From NCBI GenBank assembly GCA_049421025.1, contig JBMSMG010000017.1:1-30056 (forward strand): DNA of 30,056 bases, written 5' to 3'. This document shows positions 14,101 to 22,443 of the stretch, one piece after another. The position numbers were made by a program, and so were the translations under genes. This DNA is from RGUW01 sp049421025. Lineage in GTDB: Bacteria > Cyanobacteriota > Cyanobacteriia > PCC-6307 > Cyanobiaceae. The first letter of the stretch is position 1; every line of letters starts with the position of its first letter. The notes under the pieces are model-generated. The model saw only the letters and a list, made by a program, of their open reading frames with translations, was not told the DNA's origin and did not search any database.

Positions 14101-15447
14101 GTGCAGAGCTGTGAAATCACGATCACGGGCCTCAGTCATGACGGCCAAGGCGTCGGCCGACTCGCTGATGGCCAGGTGGTGTTTGTACCTGATCTGCTGC
14201 CCGGTGAACGCGCCTTGGTGCGGATCGAGCCTGCGGCGCGGCGCCATCGTGTGCTGACAGGTCAATGCCTGCAGCGATTGCAAGACAGTCCGCAGCGCCG
14301 CAGACCGCCTTGCATCTTGGCTGACCATTGCGGCGGCTGCTCGCTGCAGCACCTCAGCGCCGATGGCCAGCTCAGCAGCAAGCACGACACCGTTGCCCAA
14401 GTACTGCAGCGCATTGCCCATCTCAAGGTTGTCCCTGAGCCAGTGCTGGCCAGTCCCAACGAGCTTGGATACCGCAACCGCACGGTCATCCCTCTGGAAC
14501 GTGCTGACAGTGGTGCGCTGAGGGCGGGTTTTTACAGGCGATCGAGCCACAAGATCGTCAACATGAATCACTGTCCGGTTCTTGATCCACGCCTTGATGC
14601 GCTGGTTGCACCGATCAAGGCCGATCTGGATGCAACGGAGTGGCCTGTGGATCGCCATCTCAGCCAGGGTGGGGGGCTCAGGCATTTGGCACTGCGGGTC
14701 GGACATCACAGTGGCGAGGTGTTGATCACCCTGATCGCGAGCCATGGCCCTGACGCGTTTGCTGGGCTCCAGCAACTAGCCCAGAGCTGGCTGCAACGCT
14801 GGCCCCAGGTGGTTGGGGTACTGCTCAACCTCCAGGACAAGCCAACGAACGCTTTGTTCGGGCCCGCAACAGAACTGATCGCCGGGCGCCAATGGCTGAG
14901 CGAGAGCTTTTGCTCACTTCGTTTTCAGCTGGCTTGCGACACCTTTTTTCAGGTCAACACCCCCCAAGCTGAACGCGTGGCTGCGCAGCTCTTGCAGCAG
15001 CTGCCCAAGCCGGGTTGCCATGTGGTCGACGCCTACTGCGGCGTCGGCACATTTGCCTTGCCCATGGCCGCAGCAGGTCACCATGTTCAAGGCCTCGAGG
15101 TGCATGCAGGCTCGGTGGAGTTGGCGCAGCTCAATGCCCAACTCAATGGTCTTGAGCAACGGGCACGCTTTGTACAGGGGCCGGTGGCAGAGCATCTCAG
15201 CGCTCTGCTGAGTGCAACGGATGCCGTTCTGGTTGATCCGCCGCGTAAGGGGCTCGATGGCCCCGTCAGACAGGCGTTGATCGAGCAGCCGGTCCAAAAA
15301 CTGCTGTACCTCAGCTGCGATCCTGCAACCTTGGCCAGAGACCTCGAAGCCTTGGTGTCAGGCCCGTATCAACTGGAGTCGTTGCAACCGCTGGACTTTT
15401 TCCCGAACACCAGCCACATCGAATGCCTGGCTGTGCTCAGCTCCTGA
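14101..15447 (+). CDS. 23S rRNA (uracil-C5)-methyltransferase, RlmD/TrmA family
   Basis: Methylates C5 of a uridine in RNA, most likely 23S rRNA, using AdoMet. The 448 residues begin with a TRAM-like RNA-binding segment (ITITGLSHDGQGVGR, LLPGERALVRI), then the [4Fe-4S] ligands C71-x5-C77-x2-C80 and C158 (NMNHCPVLD). The Rossmann methyltransferase domain shows FFQVNTPQAERV, DAYCGVGTFALPMA (AdoMet loop), LVDPPRKGLD and YLSCDPATLARDL with catalytic C406. Translation begins at GTG 14101. The layout fits RlmD/RlmCD-type enzymes better than TrmA, which lacks the cluster; the exact target base cannot be read from sequence. The 3' end overlaps pheT on the opposite strand by 11 bp. Confidence 0.92.
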   Translation: MQSCEITITGLSHDGQGVGRLADGQVVFVPDLLPGERALVRIEPAARRHRVLTGQCLQRLQDSPQRRRPPCILADHCGGCSLQHLSADGQLSSKHDTVAQVLQRIAHLKVVPEPVLASPNELGYRNRTVIPLERADSGALRAGFYRRSSHKIVNMNHCPVLDPRLDALVAPIKADLDATEWPVDRHLSQGGGLRHLALRVGHHSGEVLITLIASHGPDAFAGLQQLAQSWLQRWPQVVGVLLNLQDKPTNALFGPATELIAGRQWLSESFCSLRFQLACDTFFQVNTPQAERVAAQLLQQLPKPGCHVVDAYCGVGTFALPMAAAGHHVQGLEVHAGSVELAQLNAQLNGLEQRARFVQGPVAEHLSALLSATDAVLVDPPRKGLDGPVRQALIEQPVQKLLYLSCDPATLARDLEALVSGPYQLESLQPLDFFPNTSHIECLAVLSS

Positions 15448-17905
15448 GTTCAAGGCCTGCCCGTGATGCCAGGGCCTCTCTGACGTTGTTGTGGGCGGCA
15501 TCGACATCAGCGTCAGTGAGCGTGCGCCCTGGGTCCCGGTAGCGCAGCCGGTAGGTGCGGCTGCAGAGCTCAGGGCCCAACGGTTCACCACTGAAGCTGT
15601 CGATCAATTCGACGTGCTCAAGCAAGGGACGGCCCGCCTTACGCATCACGTTCAGGACGTCTGCCGAGAGCATGTCCAAGCCGCTCACCACGGCGACATC
15701 GCGCTCGGATGCAGGAACAGTGGCAAATGGCTTGAAGCTGGGCCGGAGCCGGGCTTGGCGGGTTGCAGCCGCGCTCAGCGCTGCAAAATCAAGGCTGAAC
15801 AGGTAGGTGCATTCAGGCAGGTCAAGGCTTTGGGCCTGAACCGGATGCAGTTGGCCAAACCAGCCAGCGGGCCGACCCTCGATCAGCAGATCTGCTGCGC
15901 GGCCTGGATGCAACAGAGCATGCCCAGTGAGTCGCCTGTCCTCAACAGGGACACAGAGCGTGTCAAGCGCCTGTTGCAGGGTTCCTCGCGCCTCGAAATA
16001 GCCAGGTGTTCTGGCCTTGCCTCCAGTGCTCCACAACTCAGATCGGCGCTGCGCGCAGATCAGCCCAGCGAGCATCGAGCGACCGGTGGAGCCAGGAGTA
16101 TCAGCATCAAAAATGGTGCCGATTTCAAAGCCCCAGAAACCACTTTGGCCGCTCTGCAAGTTGCGCCGGGCAGCAGCCAGCAGCTCGCTGTGAAGCTCAT
16201 CGCGCAGGTGGCCGTAGTCCGCCAACAAGGGATTGGCCAGCGGCACACGATGCTCTGCCGCGCTCACCAATGAAAAGCTGCAAACTTCCTGCAGTCCTGC
16301 ATCGCAAAGCGAACGCCTCAGTCGCCGCTCCATCTGTTGCTGCGGATTGAGGCCCCCAGGGAGCAGAGGGTCGGGCAAGTGTGCGGCAAAGCGGTCATAG
16401 CCGACCAATCGCGCCACTTCTTCGATCAGGTCCACCTCGCGGCACAGGTCGATGGCGCGTTGTGCGGGAACAACCACCTGCCAGCCGTCATCGCTCTCCG
16501 ACAGCCTGCAGCCAATCGCTTCCAGCGTTTGGATGATCAGGCTGTCGTCGAGATCCTGCAGCGCCTCAGATGCATCTGCCGCAGCGCCATCGACTCCGCC
16601 ATGAACCGGACCCAGCAGGTTGTGCAGAGCATCGCGACGCAGGGCGATCGGTTCAGGATCACTGGGTGGTAGCTGGTGCACCCAACGGGTGACACAGCGG
16701 GCTCCACAGAGCTGCTGCAGCAGCTCTACCGCACGATCAGCTGCCGCCAGGGTGGCTTGCCGCGGTAGTCCTTTTTCAAAGCGGCTGCTGGCCTCACTGC
16801 GCAGCCCGACACTGCGTGATGAGCGGCGCACGGCCTGAGGTGCAAACACAGCAGCTTCAAGCCAGATGCGCTTGGTTGAGCTGCTGACGGCTTCAGCCGC
16901 ACCACCCATCAGACCCGCCAGGGCAATGGGTTGATCGGCATAGGTGACTAGCAGCGCTTCGGCGCTGAGGCCGCGCTCTTCTGCATCGAGGGTGGTGATG
17001 CGTTCACCCTCACGCGCCAGGCGCAGTCCGAGCAATGCTGGATCTGCTGGTCCTGCAGATAGCGCAGACAGATGGTCAGCATCGAAGGCGTGCAGGGGCT
17101 GGCCGGTCTCCAGCATCACCAGATTGGTGATGTCGACGACGCTGTTGATCGAGCGGATGCCGGCCCGTTCAAGACGCTGCCTGAGCCAGGCAGGTGAGGC
17201 CTCGACGGTGACATGTTCAAGGGCTGTGATGCTGAACAGCCCGCCTTGCTCCATGGCTTCGCGGGCTGTCTGCCCAACTGACAAGGGCTGCGCTGCGATC
17301 GGCTCTGAGAGCGGCACCACGGTGGTGCCGCCGCTGAGCGCAGCCACCTCACGCGCGATGCCCAGCATCGAGAGCCCGTCAGGGCGATTGGCCGTGATGG
17401 CCAGCTCAAGCACGGTGTCATCGAGCCCCAGGCTTGCGGCCACAGGCGTTCCTGGGGACGGCACCTGCTCGAGCAGCTCGTCGAGAATCAAGATCCCGTC
17501 GCTGCTTTCCGCCAGTCCCAGTTCGCTCAACGAGCAGATCATGCCGCTGCTGGCCACGCCCCTGAGTTCAGCCGGTTTGATCGTGAGTTCAACCGCTGGC
17601 AAGGTGCTGCCAACCAAGGCCACCGGCACATGAATGCCGCTCCGGACGTTGGCTGCACCGCAGACGATCTGCAGCGGTGCTGCGGCACCAACATTGACCC
17701 GGCAGACGCTCAACTTGGTGGCATCAGGATGGGGGCTGCAAGCCTCCACATGGCCGACCACCACACCGCTTGCCAGTTGCCGAAGATCCTCGATGGCTTC
17801 GACTTCAAAACCTGCCACTGAAAGCCGTTCTGCCAAGGCGGCGGGCTCCAGTGCAGCCTCACTGGTCTGAACCAGCTCTTTTAACCACTGGAGCGAGACG
17901 CGCAT
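15437..17905 (-). CDS. pheT: Phenylalanine-tRNA ligase beta subunit
   Basis: The beta subunit of the alpha2-beta2 enzyme that charges tRNA-Phe; cytoplasmic. The 822 residues carry all usual domains: the N-terminal tRNA-binding EMAP-like domain (GVVVGHVEACSPHPDATKLS, about 45-150), the B3/B4 editing region (about 215-385, including RSINSVVDITNLVMLETGQP), B5 (about 410-490), the synthetase-like core with LIEEVARLVGYDR, and the C-terminal anticodon-binding FDX-ACB domain (FKPFATVPASERDVAVVSG through RTLTDADVDAAHNNV). Length is normal. pheS is not in the window, so the two subunits are encoded apart here. Divergent from rpmG; overlaps the RNA methyltransferase at its 3' end. Confidence 0.97.
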   Translation of the reverse strand: MRVSLQWLKELVQTSEAALEPAALAERLSVAGFEVEAIEDLRQLASGVVVGHVEACSPHPDATKLSVCRVNVGAAAPLQIVCGAANVRSGIHVPVALVGSTLPAVELTIKPAELRGVASSGMICSLSELGLAESSDGILILDELLEQVPSPGTPVAASLGLDDTVLELAITANRPDGLSMLGIAREVAALSGGTTVVPLSEPIAAQPLSVGQTAREAMEQGGLFSITALEHVTVEASPAWLRQRLERAGIRSINSVVDITNLVMLETGQPLHAFDADHLSALSAGPADPALLGLRLAREGERITTLDAEERGLSAEALLVTYADQPIALAGLMGGAAEAVSSSTKRIWLEAAVFAPQAVRRSSRSVGLRSEASSRFEKGLPRQATLAAADRAVELLQQLCGARCVTRWVHQLPPSDPEPIALRRDALHNLLGPVHGGVDGAAADASEALQDLDDSLIIQTLEAIGCRLSESDDGWQVVVPAQRAIDLCREVDLIEEVARLVGYDRFAAHLPDPLLPGGLNPQQQMERRLRRSLCDAGLQEVCSFSLVSAAEHRVPLANPLLADYGHLRDELHSELLAAARRNLQSGQSGFWGFEIGTIFDADTPGSTGRSMLAGLICAQRRSELWSTGGKARTPGYFEARGTLQQALDTLCVPVEDRRLTGHALLHPGRAADLLIEGRPAGWFGQLHPVQAQSLDLPECTYLFSLDFAALSAAATRQARLRPSFKPFATVPASERDVAVVSGLDMLSADVLNVMRKAGRPLLEHVELIDSFSGEPLGPELCSRTYRLRYRDPGRTLTDADVDAAHNNVREALASRAGLELRS

Positions 17906-18017
17906 GAACGGCTGCAGCTTGGGCTTGTGACTCTAGAGATCAGTTGTGATGGTCACCCCAGCAGGTAGGGTGGGTGATTGTCACTTCGCTTCGCTAACGC
18001 GGCGCAACGTCCTTCCC
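17906..18017. promoter_or_regulatory. Divergent intergenic region, pheT / rpmG
   Basis: 112 bp between the divergent starts presumably holds promoters for pheT and the rpmG-rpsR-RNase unit. I see no convincing -10/-35 pair, T-box or known ribosomal-protein leader. Confidence 0.3.
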
Positions 18018-18212
18018 ATGGCCAAGAACAAGGGCGTCCGGATCGTGATCACTCTCGAGTGCACCGAATGCCGGTCCAACCCCGCCAAGCGGTCTCCCGG
18101 TGTGTCCCGCTACACCACCGAAAAGAACCGCCGCAACACCACTGAACGGCTCGAGCTCAAGAAGTTCTGCCCGCACTGCAACGCCTCCACCGTGCACAAG
18201 GAGATCAAGTGA
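18018..18212 (+). CDS. rpmG: 50S ribosomal protein L33
   Basis: A 64-residue component of the large ribosomal subunit. It starts MAKNKGVRIVITLECTECRS and ends STVHKEIK, with two CxxC pairs (CTEC and CPHC) that mark the zinc-binding form of L33. The open frame extends upstream to 17946, but the ATG at 18018 is the conserved start. rpsR follows after 88 bp. A small hairpin in that gap, GTTGAG (18218-18223) with CTCAAC (18229-18234), precedes a pyrimidine-rich tract and might attenuate read-through; this is weak. Confidence 0.97.
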   Translation: MAKNKGVRIVITLECTECRSNPAKRSPGVSRYTTEKNRRNTTERLELKKFCPHCNASTVHKEIK

Positions 18213-18300
18213 GCCCTGTTGAGGCTCTCTCAACTCTCTCTTTGTTCATTCGTGGCTCTGCGCAGGAGCTCCCTTCCCACCTTCGAGTCGCTTCACCACC

Positions 18301-18522
18301 ATGTCCAGTTCCTTTTTTAAAAAGCGCCTGTCGCCGATCAAGCCCGGTGACCCGATCGACTACAAGGATGTCGATCTGCTCAAGAAATTCATCACCGAAC
18401 GCGGCAAGATTCTTCCCCGCCGCCTCACCGGCCTCACCGCGAAACAGCAGCGCGATTTGACCAATGCGGTCAAGCGTGCCCGCATCGTGGCCCTGCTCCC
18501 CTTCGTGAACCCCGAGGGCTGA
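18301..18522 (+). CDS. rpsR: 30S ribosomal protein S18
   Basis: A 73-residue small-subunit protein starting [20 protein letters not shown], with the family core [20 protein letters not shown] followed by [20 protein letters not shown] and [10 protein letters not shown]. Length and composition are normal for cyanobacterial S18. It lies between rpmG and the RNase II-type gene, 16 bp before the latter, so the three are probably co-transcribed. Confidence 0.97.
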
Positions 18523-18538
18523 TCTCCTGGCCTCAGCG

Positions 18539-20566
18539 GTGTTTCATCCCGGCGATCTGGTCGGCGTCGTTGAAACCCGCGGTCCGCAGCTCGCAGTCGT
18601 TGCTGCTCTCCAGGGCAGCAAAGCACGGCTGTATGTGGGCTTTGAGGCCAAGTCGAGCCTTCACCCGCTGCGCGATCTCACCCGCTTAAGCCCCCTGCCA
18701 ATTGGTGCCGACGCACCACAACGGCTGGGGGCTTTGCCGTGGTCATTGAGCCCAGAGAGCATTCGGCAATGCGGTCCCACTCGTCGTAGCTGGGGCGCAG
18801 CCTGGCTCCTGCTTGTGGAATCAGGTGAGACAGTTGAGTTTGCTGATTTCGTCGATCTGGTCTGCGGCGGCACCCAACCGGTGCAGCTGGCGGCCTGCTG
18901 GCTTGCGCTACAGGGTCCGCAGCTCTGGTTTCGCTACCGGCAGGGCTCGATCCAGGCCCGTAGGGCCGCCGAGCTCAAGCCCTTGCGCCGTGAGCTCAGA
19001 CGCAGACAGCTCAGCCTGCAGCGCGAGCATCGCTGGCAGCACCTGTTGCGTGCCCGCCAGCCGATCGACCTGCAGACCCTCCCTGCAGAGCAGCTTCAGC
19101 GCCTCGATGTGCTGAAGCAACTGGCAGCCGGGACCCTGCAGTTTGAGAACATCGATCCTGAGCTGCGCCACAGTCTCGCGGCCCTGCATTTGGGGCACGA
19201 TCGCGGCGATCTCAGGCACCTGTTGGTGGATCTCGGGCTATGGGACCGGCACCACCTGGCGTCCATGGGCGGCACCACTTGGAGCCTTGGCTTCAGCGCC
19301 GAATTGGAGGCCGAAGCGCAGCGGCTGCTTGGCCTTCAAGGCGAGGAGCTCCCCGGCGATGCACAGCGCCTTGATCTCACCGCTCAGCGCTGCGTGACGA
19401 TTGACGATGACGACACCCGCGACATCGACGACGGCCTCGCTCTGGAACGACGGCCCAACGGCAGCCTGCGCCTCTGGATCCATGTGGCTGATCCAGGCCG
19501 CTTGGTGGCGTTGGATTCACCACTGGATCTGGAGGCACGGCGGCGCGGCAGCAGCCTGTATTTGGCGAGCGGAATCCTGCCGATGTTCCCGCTCTCTCTC
19601 TCCACGGGCCCCTTCAGCCTGCGCTCTGGGATCCGCAGCGCCGCATGGAGCACCTGGGTGGATCTCGATGATGCGGGCGATATCGCGGCCTATGGCATTG
19701 CGCGGAGCTGGGTACAACCCACCTACCGCCTCAGCTACAGCGATGCCGATGATCTGATCGATCTGGCTCCGCCGGAGGAGCTAGATCTCGCCGATCTCGA
19801 TCAGTTGCTGGATCGCCGCCGTCAGTGGCGCGTGCGACAGGGGGCGCTGCTGATGGATCTACCGGAAGGTCGCATCCGCAGCAATGACGGCGAGCCCGTG
19901 CTGCAGATCAGCGAGCCGAGCCCCGCGCGCGCCATGGTGGCCGAGGCCATGATCTTGGCCGGTGCCATCGCTGCCCGTTTTGGCGTGGAGCACGGGCTAG
20001 CGCTGCCCTACCGCAGCCAGTTACCGGCTGAGCTACCCCCGAAAGCAGAGCTCGAGGCCCTGCCTGATGGGGCCGTACGGTTTGCGGCGATCAAACGTTG
20101 CCTGAGCCGCGGGCTGATGGGCACCCAGGCCGCGCCCCACTTCAGCCTTGGACTGCCGGCCTATGCCCAGGCCACCTCGCCGATTCGCCGCTACGGCGAT
20201 CTAGTGGTGCAACGGCAGATCCAGGCGCAGCTCAGCGGTACTAGCCCGCTGAGCGAAGACGCCCTCCAGGACTTGCTCAACAGCTTCGATGGAGCAGTGC
20301 GCGAGGGCATCGGTATCTCGCGCGAAGATCAGCGCCATTGGCAGCAGGTGTGGTTTGAAACCCACAAGAGCAGCCAATGGCGTGCTGATTTTCTGCGCTG
20401 GCTTCGCCCCCAGGACAGGCTGGGCCTTGTGCGGATCGAAGATCTGGCCATGGACCTGGCCGCCGAATGCCCCCAGAACGCCCAGCCCGGTCATGCCCTG
20501 CTGCTGCGGGTGCAGCAGGTCGATTCCCTGCGCGATCAACTCAAGCTGGTGGCCTCAGCCAGCTAA
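18539..20566 (+). CDS. RNase II/R family 3'-5' exoribonuclease
   Basis: Degrades RNA processively from the 3' end. The 675 residues start at GTG 18539 with an SH3/cold-shock-like N-terminal region, then a helical linker, then the RNB catalytic domain with metal-binding acidic residues in CVTIDDDDTRDIDDGLALE (D289-D292, D295, D297, D298), LDLEARRRGSSLYLASGILP, and the late motif YAQATSPIRRYGDLVVQRQI. The protein is shorter than E. coli RNase R and lacks an obvious C-terminal S1/basic tail, so it is nearer RNase II in size. Located 16 bp after rpsR. Its 3' end overlaps the convergent oxidoreductase gene by 12 bp. Confidence 0.92.
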   Translation: MFHPGDLVGVVETRGPQLAVVAALQGSKARLYVGFEAKSSLHPLRDLTRLSPLPIGADAPQRLGALPWSLSPESIRQCGPTRRSWGAAWLLLVESGETVEFADFVDLVCGGTQPVQLAACWLALQGPQLWFRYRQGSIQARRAAELKPLRRELRRRQLSLQREHRWQHLLRARQPIDLQTLPAEQLQRLDVLKQLAAGTLQFENIDPELRHSLAALHLGHDRGDLRHLLVDLGLWDRHHLASMGGTTWSLGFSAELEAEAQRLLGLQGEELPGDAQRLDLTAQRCVTIDDDDTRDIDDGLALERRPNGSLRLWIHVADPGRLVALDSPLDLEARRRGSSLYLASGILPMFPLSLSTGPFSLRSGIRSAAWSTWVDLDDAGDIAAYGIARSWVQPTYRLSYSDADDLIDLAPPEELDLADLDQLLDRRRQWRVRQGALLMDLPEGRIRSNDGEPVLQISEPSPARAMVAEAMILAGAIAARFGVEHGLALPYRSQLPAELPPKAELEALPDGAVRFAAIKRCLSRGLMGTQAAPHFSLGLPAYAQATSPIRRYGDLVVQRQIQAQLSGTSPLSEDALQDLLNSFDGAVREGIGISREDQRHWQQVWFETHKSSQWRADFLRWLRPQDRLGLVRIEDLAMDLAAECPQNAQPGHALLLRVQQVDSLRDQLKLVASAS

Positions 20567-22360
20567 GCCCGACACCCTCAGCCACGGGCCCCAAGGATTC
20601 GCGCAGGCGATCAGCTCAACGGATTTCGCTCCATCAAGCTCGCTGAACCATTGATGAACCCATGGCTCCAGGGTGATGACTGGCCAGGTTGTGCCATCGC
20701 TGCAGGCCAGGTTGAAGCCACCGGTGCCATTGGGGCTCAGCAGACCAGTGAACCGTGATTCATGGCCACTGTCCGACTGACCGGTTGGCTGCTCCCCTGC
20801 AGATAGCCCCTGCATCACTGCCACTTCCGATGGCTTGTCCAGGGCATCCAGCTGCCGCTGGCGCCATTGAGGGTGATGCCAAGGGGTGTTCCACAGTGGC
20901 ACCACCGCGCAGGGGGCCTGTGAGTCCTCGATCAGGACCTGTTGCAAGGTTCGCAGCGGCAGCGATGGCGGCATGGAGTCGAGCTGCACCGACAGGGCCG
21001 CTGCAGCCCCGGCGGCCTGGCCGATGTTGAGAATTAAAGGTTGCAGCCGTGTGGCGCCATTGGCCATGTGACTGGTGCTGAAGGCCTTATCTGCAGCGAG
21101 CAGGTTGTCAATGTCGGCGCTCACCAAGGCACCGTAGGGAATGCAAAAGGGCGTACCAGTCCAGCGACCGCCCCAGCGACAACTCTTGGCCGCCAAAGGC
21201 CAGTCAGGTCCGGGGTAGTGGTGATCGTTGGCGTAATTGCCAACAGCAATCGATTGCAGTGCGCCGGCTTGATCGAGCGGTAGCGGAGCAAGCGATGGCC
21301 CCTCTCCTTGGGGGAGCAGCTGCTGCTCGATCACGGTCTGCCGGCCGACCATGCGCCGTCCTTCGCGCCAATAGGGCATCGCGGCGAGCCAAGGCGCGGG
21401 GGAACCAGCCTCTGTGGCAAAGGCGCGACCGAGCTGGAGCCAGCCTTCGCTGGCATCGCTCAACGCGTCAGCAAACCTGAGGCTCAAAGCCTGCATCTGC
21501 TCGAACAGCTCAGCCTCGGCCTGTGGATCTGCCAAAAAGGCACGCTCGAGCCCGCTGTGCCAATCGTTGCCGTGGAGCGGCCAGTTGAGCATGACCAGGC
21601 CGCCAGGCAGACGGCCATAGGTGATGGTTCGCTCCAGCCCAAAGGTCGCGCAGGCCTGTTCAAAGGGTTTTGGCAGCAGCATCTGGCCACCTGCATCGAA
21701 TGCCCGAGCCTCTGTTGCTTCAAGGCTGCCGCTATGCAGCTGTCCCATCACCACCCAAGTGGGCGATTGAACGGGCTGCTCCACAAAGAACTGCTCTGCT
21801 TGCAACCGCTGCTGGGCTGGCGCGCTGGGCTCATTCCACAGTTCTGTGGGCTCCCAGCCCAGGCGATATGGGGCCGCAGCAAGGGGCAGCAGATCGCCGC
21901 GATCAGAGCCATCGATGGCTATGCGGCAGCGCACCCGGTGCTGGTGACCATCGTGCTCGACCCGTACGGCCGTAATCAACGAGCCGCTGCGATCGACCGC
22001 TAACAGGCGACACTGAGGCCACCACAGCAGCTTTGCCTCGGCCTGTACCCAACCTTGAAGGATCGTTTCGGCCGTTGCAGGTCGATAGCCAAAACAGCTC
22101 ACCCAGTTGTGGTCAAGCCCTGTGGGTTCCTGCCGCTCCAGCTCGCGCAGGAACGCGCCCCACAGACCCGTCTGCCAAGGGGTGAGCTCGTTGCCATCAG
22201 GGCAACACACCCCTGCGGCGCTGACCATGCCACCTAGCCAAGAACCAGGCGTGAGCAACAGCGTGCTGGCGCCACCTCGGGCTGCCTGAATCGCTGCTGC
22301 TACACCTCCGGTGCCGCCACCCCAAACCACAACATCCACCGCGTCGATGGCCTGGGTCAT
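20555..22360 (-). CDS. FAD-dependent oxidoreductase, unknown substrate
   Basis: A 601-residue flavoprotein of the broad FAD_oxidored family. The N-terminus has the dinucleotide-binding signature VDVVVWGGGTGGVAAAIQAA, followed by LGGMVSAAGVCCPDG and AIDGSDRGDLLPLA. Near the C-terminus, IPYGALVSADIDNLLAADKA and ANGATRLQPLILNIGQAAGA complete the FAD fold as seen in this family. No signal peptide is visible. The open frame continues to 22423, but ATG 22360 puts the flavin loop at the expected position. Neighbours (an RNase, metG) give no hint of the substrate. Related proteins are often annotated only as FAD-dependent oxidoreductases; I do not assign a reaction. Confidence 0.87.
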   Translation of the reverse strand: MTQAIDAVDVVVWGGGTGGVAAAIQAARGGASTLLLTPGSWLGGMVSAAGVCCPDGNELTPWQTGLWGAFLRELERQEPTGLDHNWVSCFGYRPATAETILQGWVQAEAKLLWWPQCRLLAVDRSGSLITAVRVEHDGHQHRVRCRIAIDGSDRGDLLPLAAAPYRLGWEPTELWNEPSAPAQQRLQAEQFFVEQPVQSPTWVVMGQLHSGSLEATEARAFDAGGQMLLPKPFEQACATFGLERTITYGRLPGGLVMLNWPLHGNDWHSGLERAFLADPQAEAELFEQMQALSLRFADALSDASEGWLQLGRAFATEAGSPAPWLAAMPYWREGRRMVGRQTVIEQQLLPQGEGPSLAPLPLDQAGALQSIAVGNYANDHHYPGPDWPLAAKSCRWGGRWTGTPFCIPYGALVSADIDNLLAADKAFSTSHMANGATRLQPLILNIGQAAGAAAALSVQLDSMPPSLPLRTLQQVLIEDSQAPCAVVPLWNTPWHHPQWRQRQLDALDKPSEVAVMQGLSAGEQPTGQSDSGHESRFTGLLSPNGTGGFNLACSDGTTWPVITLEPWVHQWFSELDGAKSVELIACANPWGPWLRVSGLAG

Positions 22361-22443
22361 GGGCGTGGTGTGGAGCAGGTGACTGTGGAGAGCCTGGCAG
22401 CAAACGGCGAATCGGCACGGCACAGCTCCGTAAGATCCGTTCG

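Noticed and set aside
13987..14775. 262-codon minus-strand frame overlapping the RNA methyltransferase
   Set aside because: It is antisense to the TRAM and iron-sulfur region of a clear gene and has no family features.
15491..16273. 260-codon plus-strand frame inside pheT
   Set aside because: Antisense to conserved PheT domains; composition is typical of a shadow frame in GC-rich DNA.
16944..17633. 229-codon plus-strand frame inside pheT, Ser/Arg-rich
   Set aside because: Antisense shadow; Ser/Arg/Ala bias follows from the complementary codon usage.
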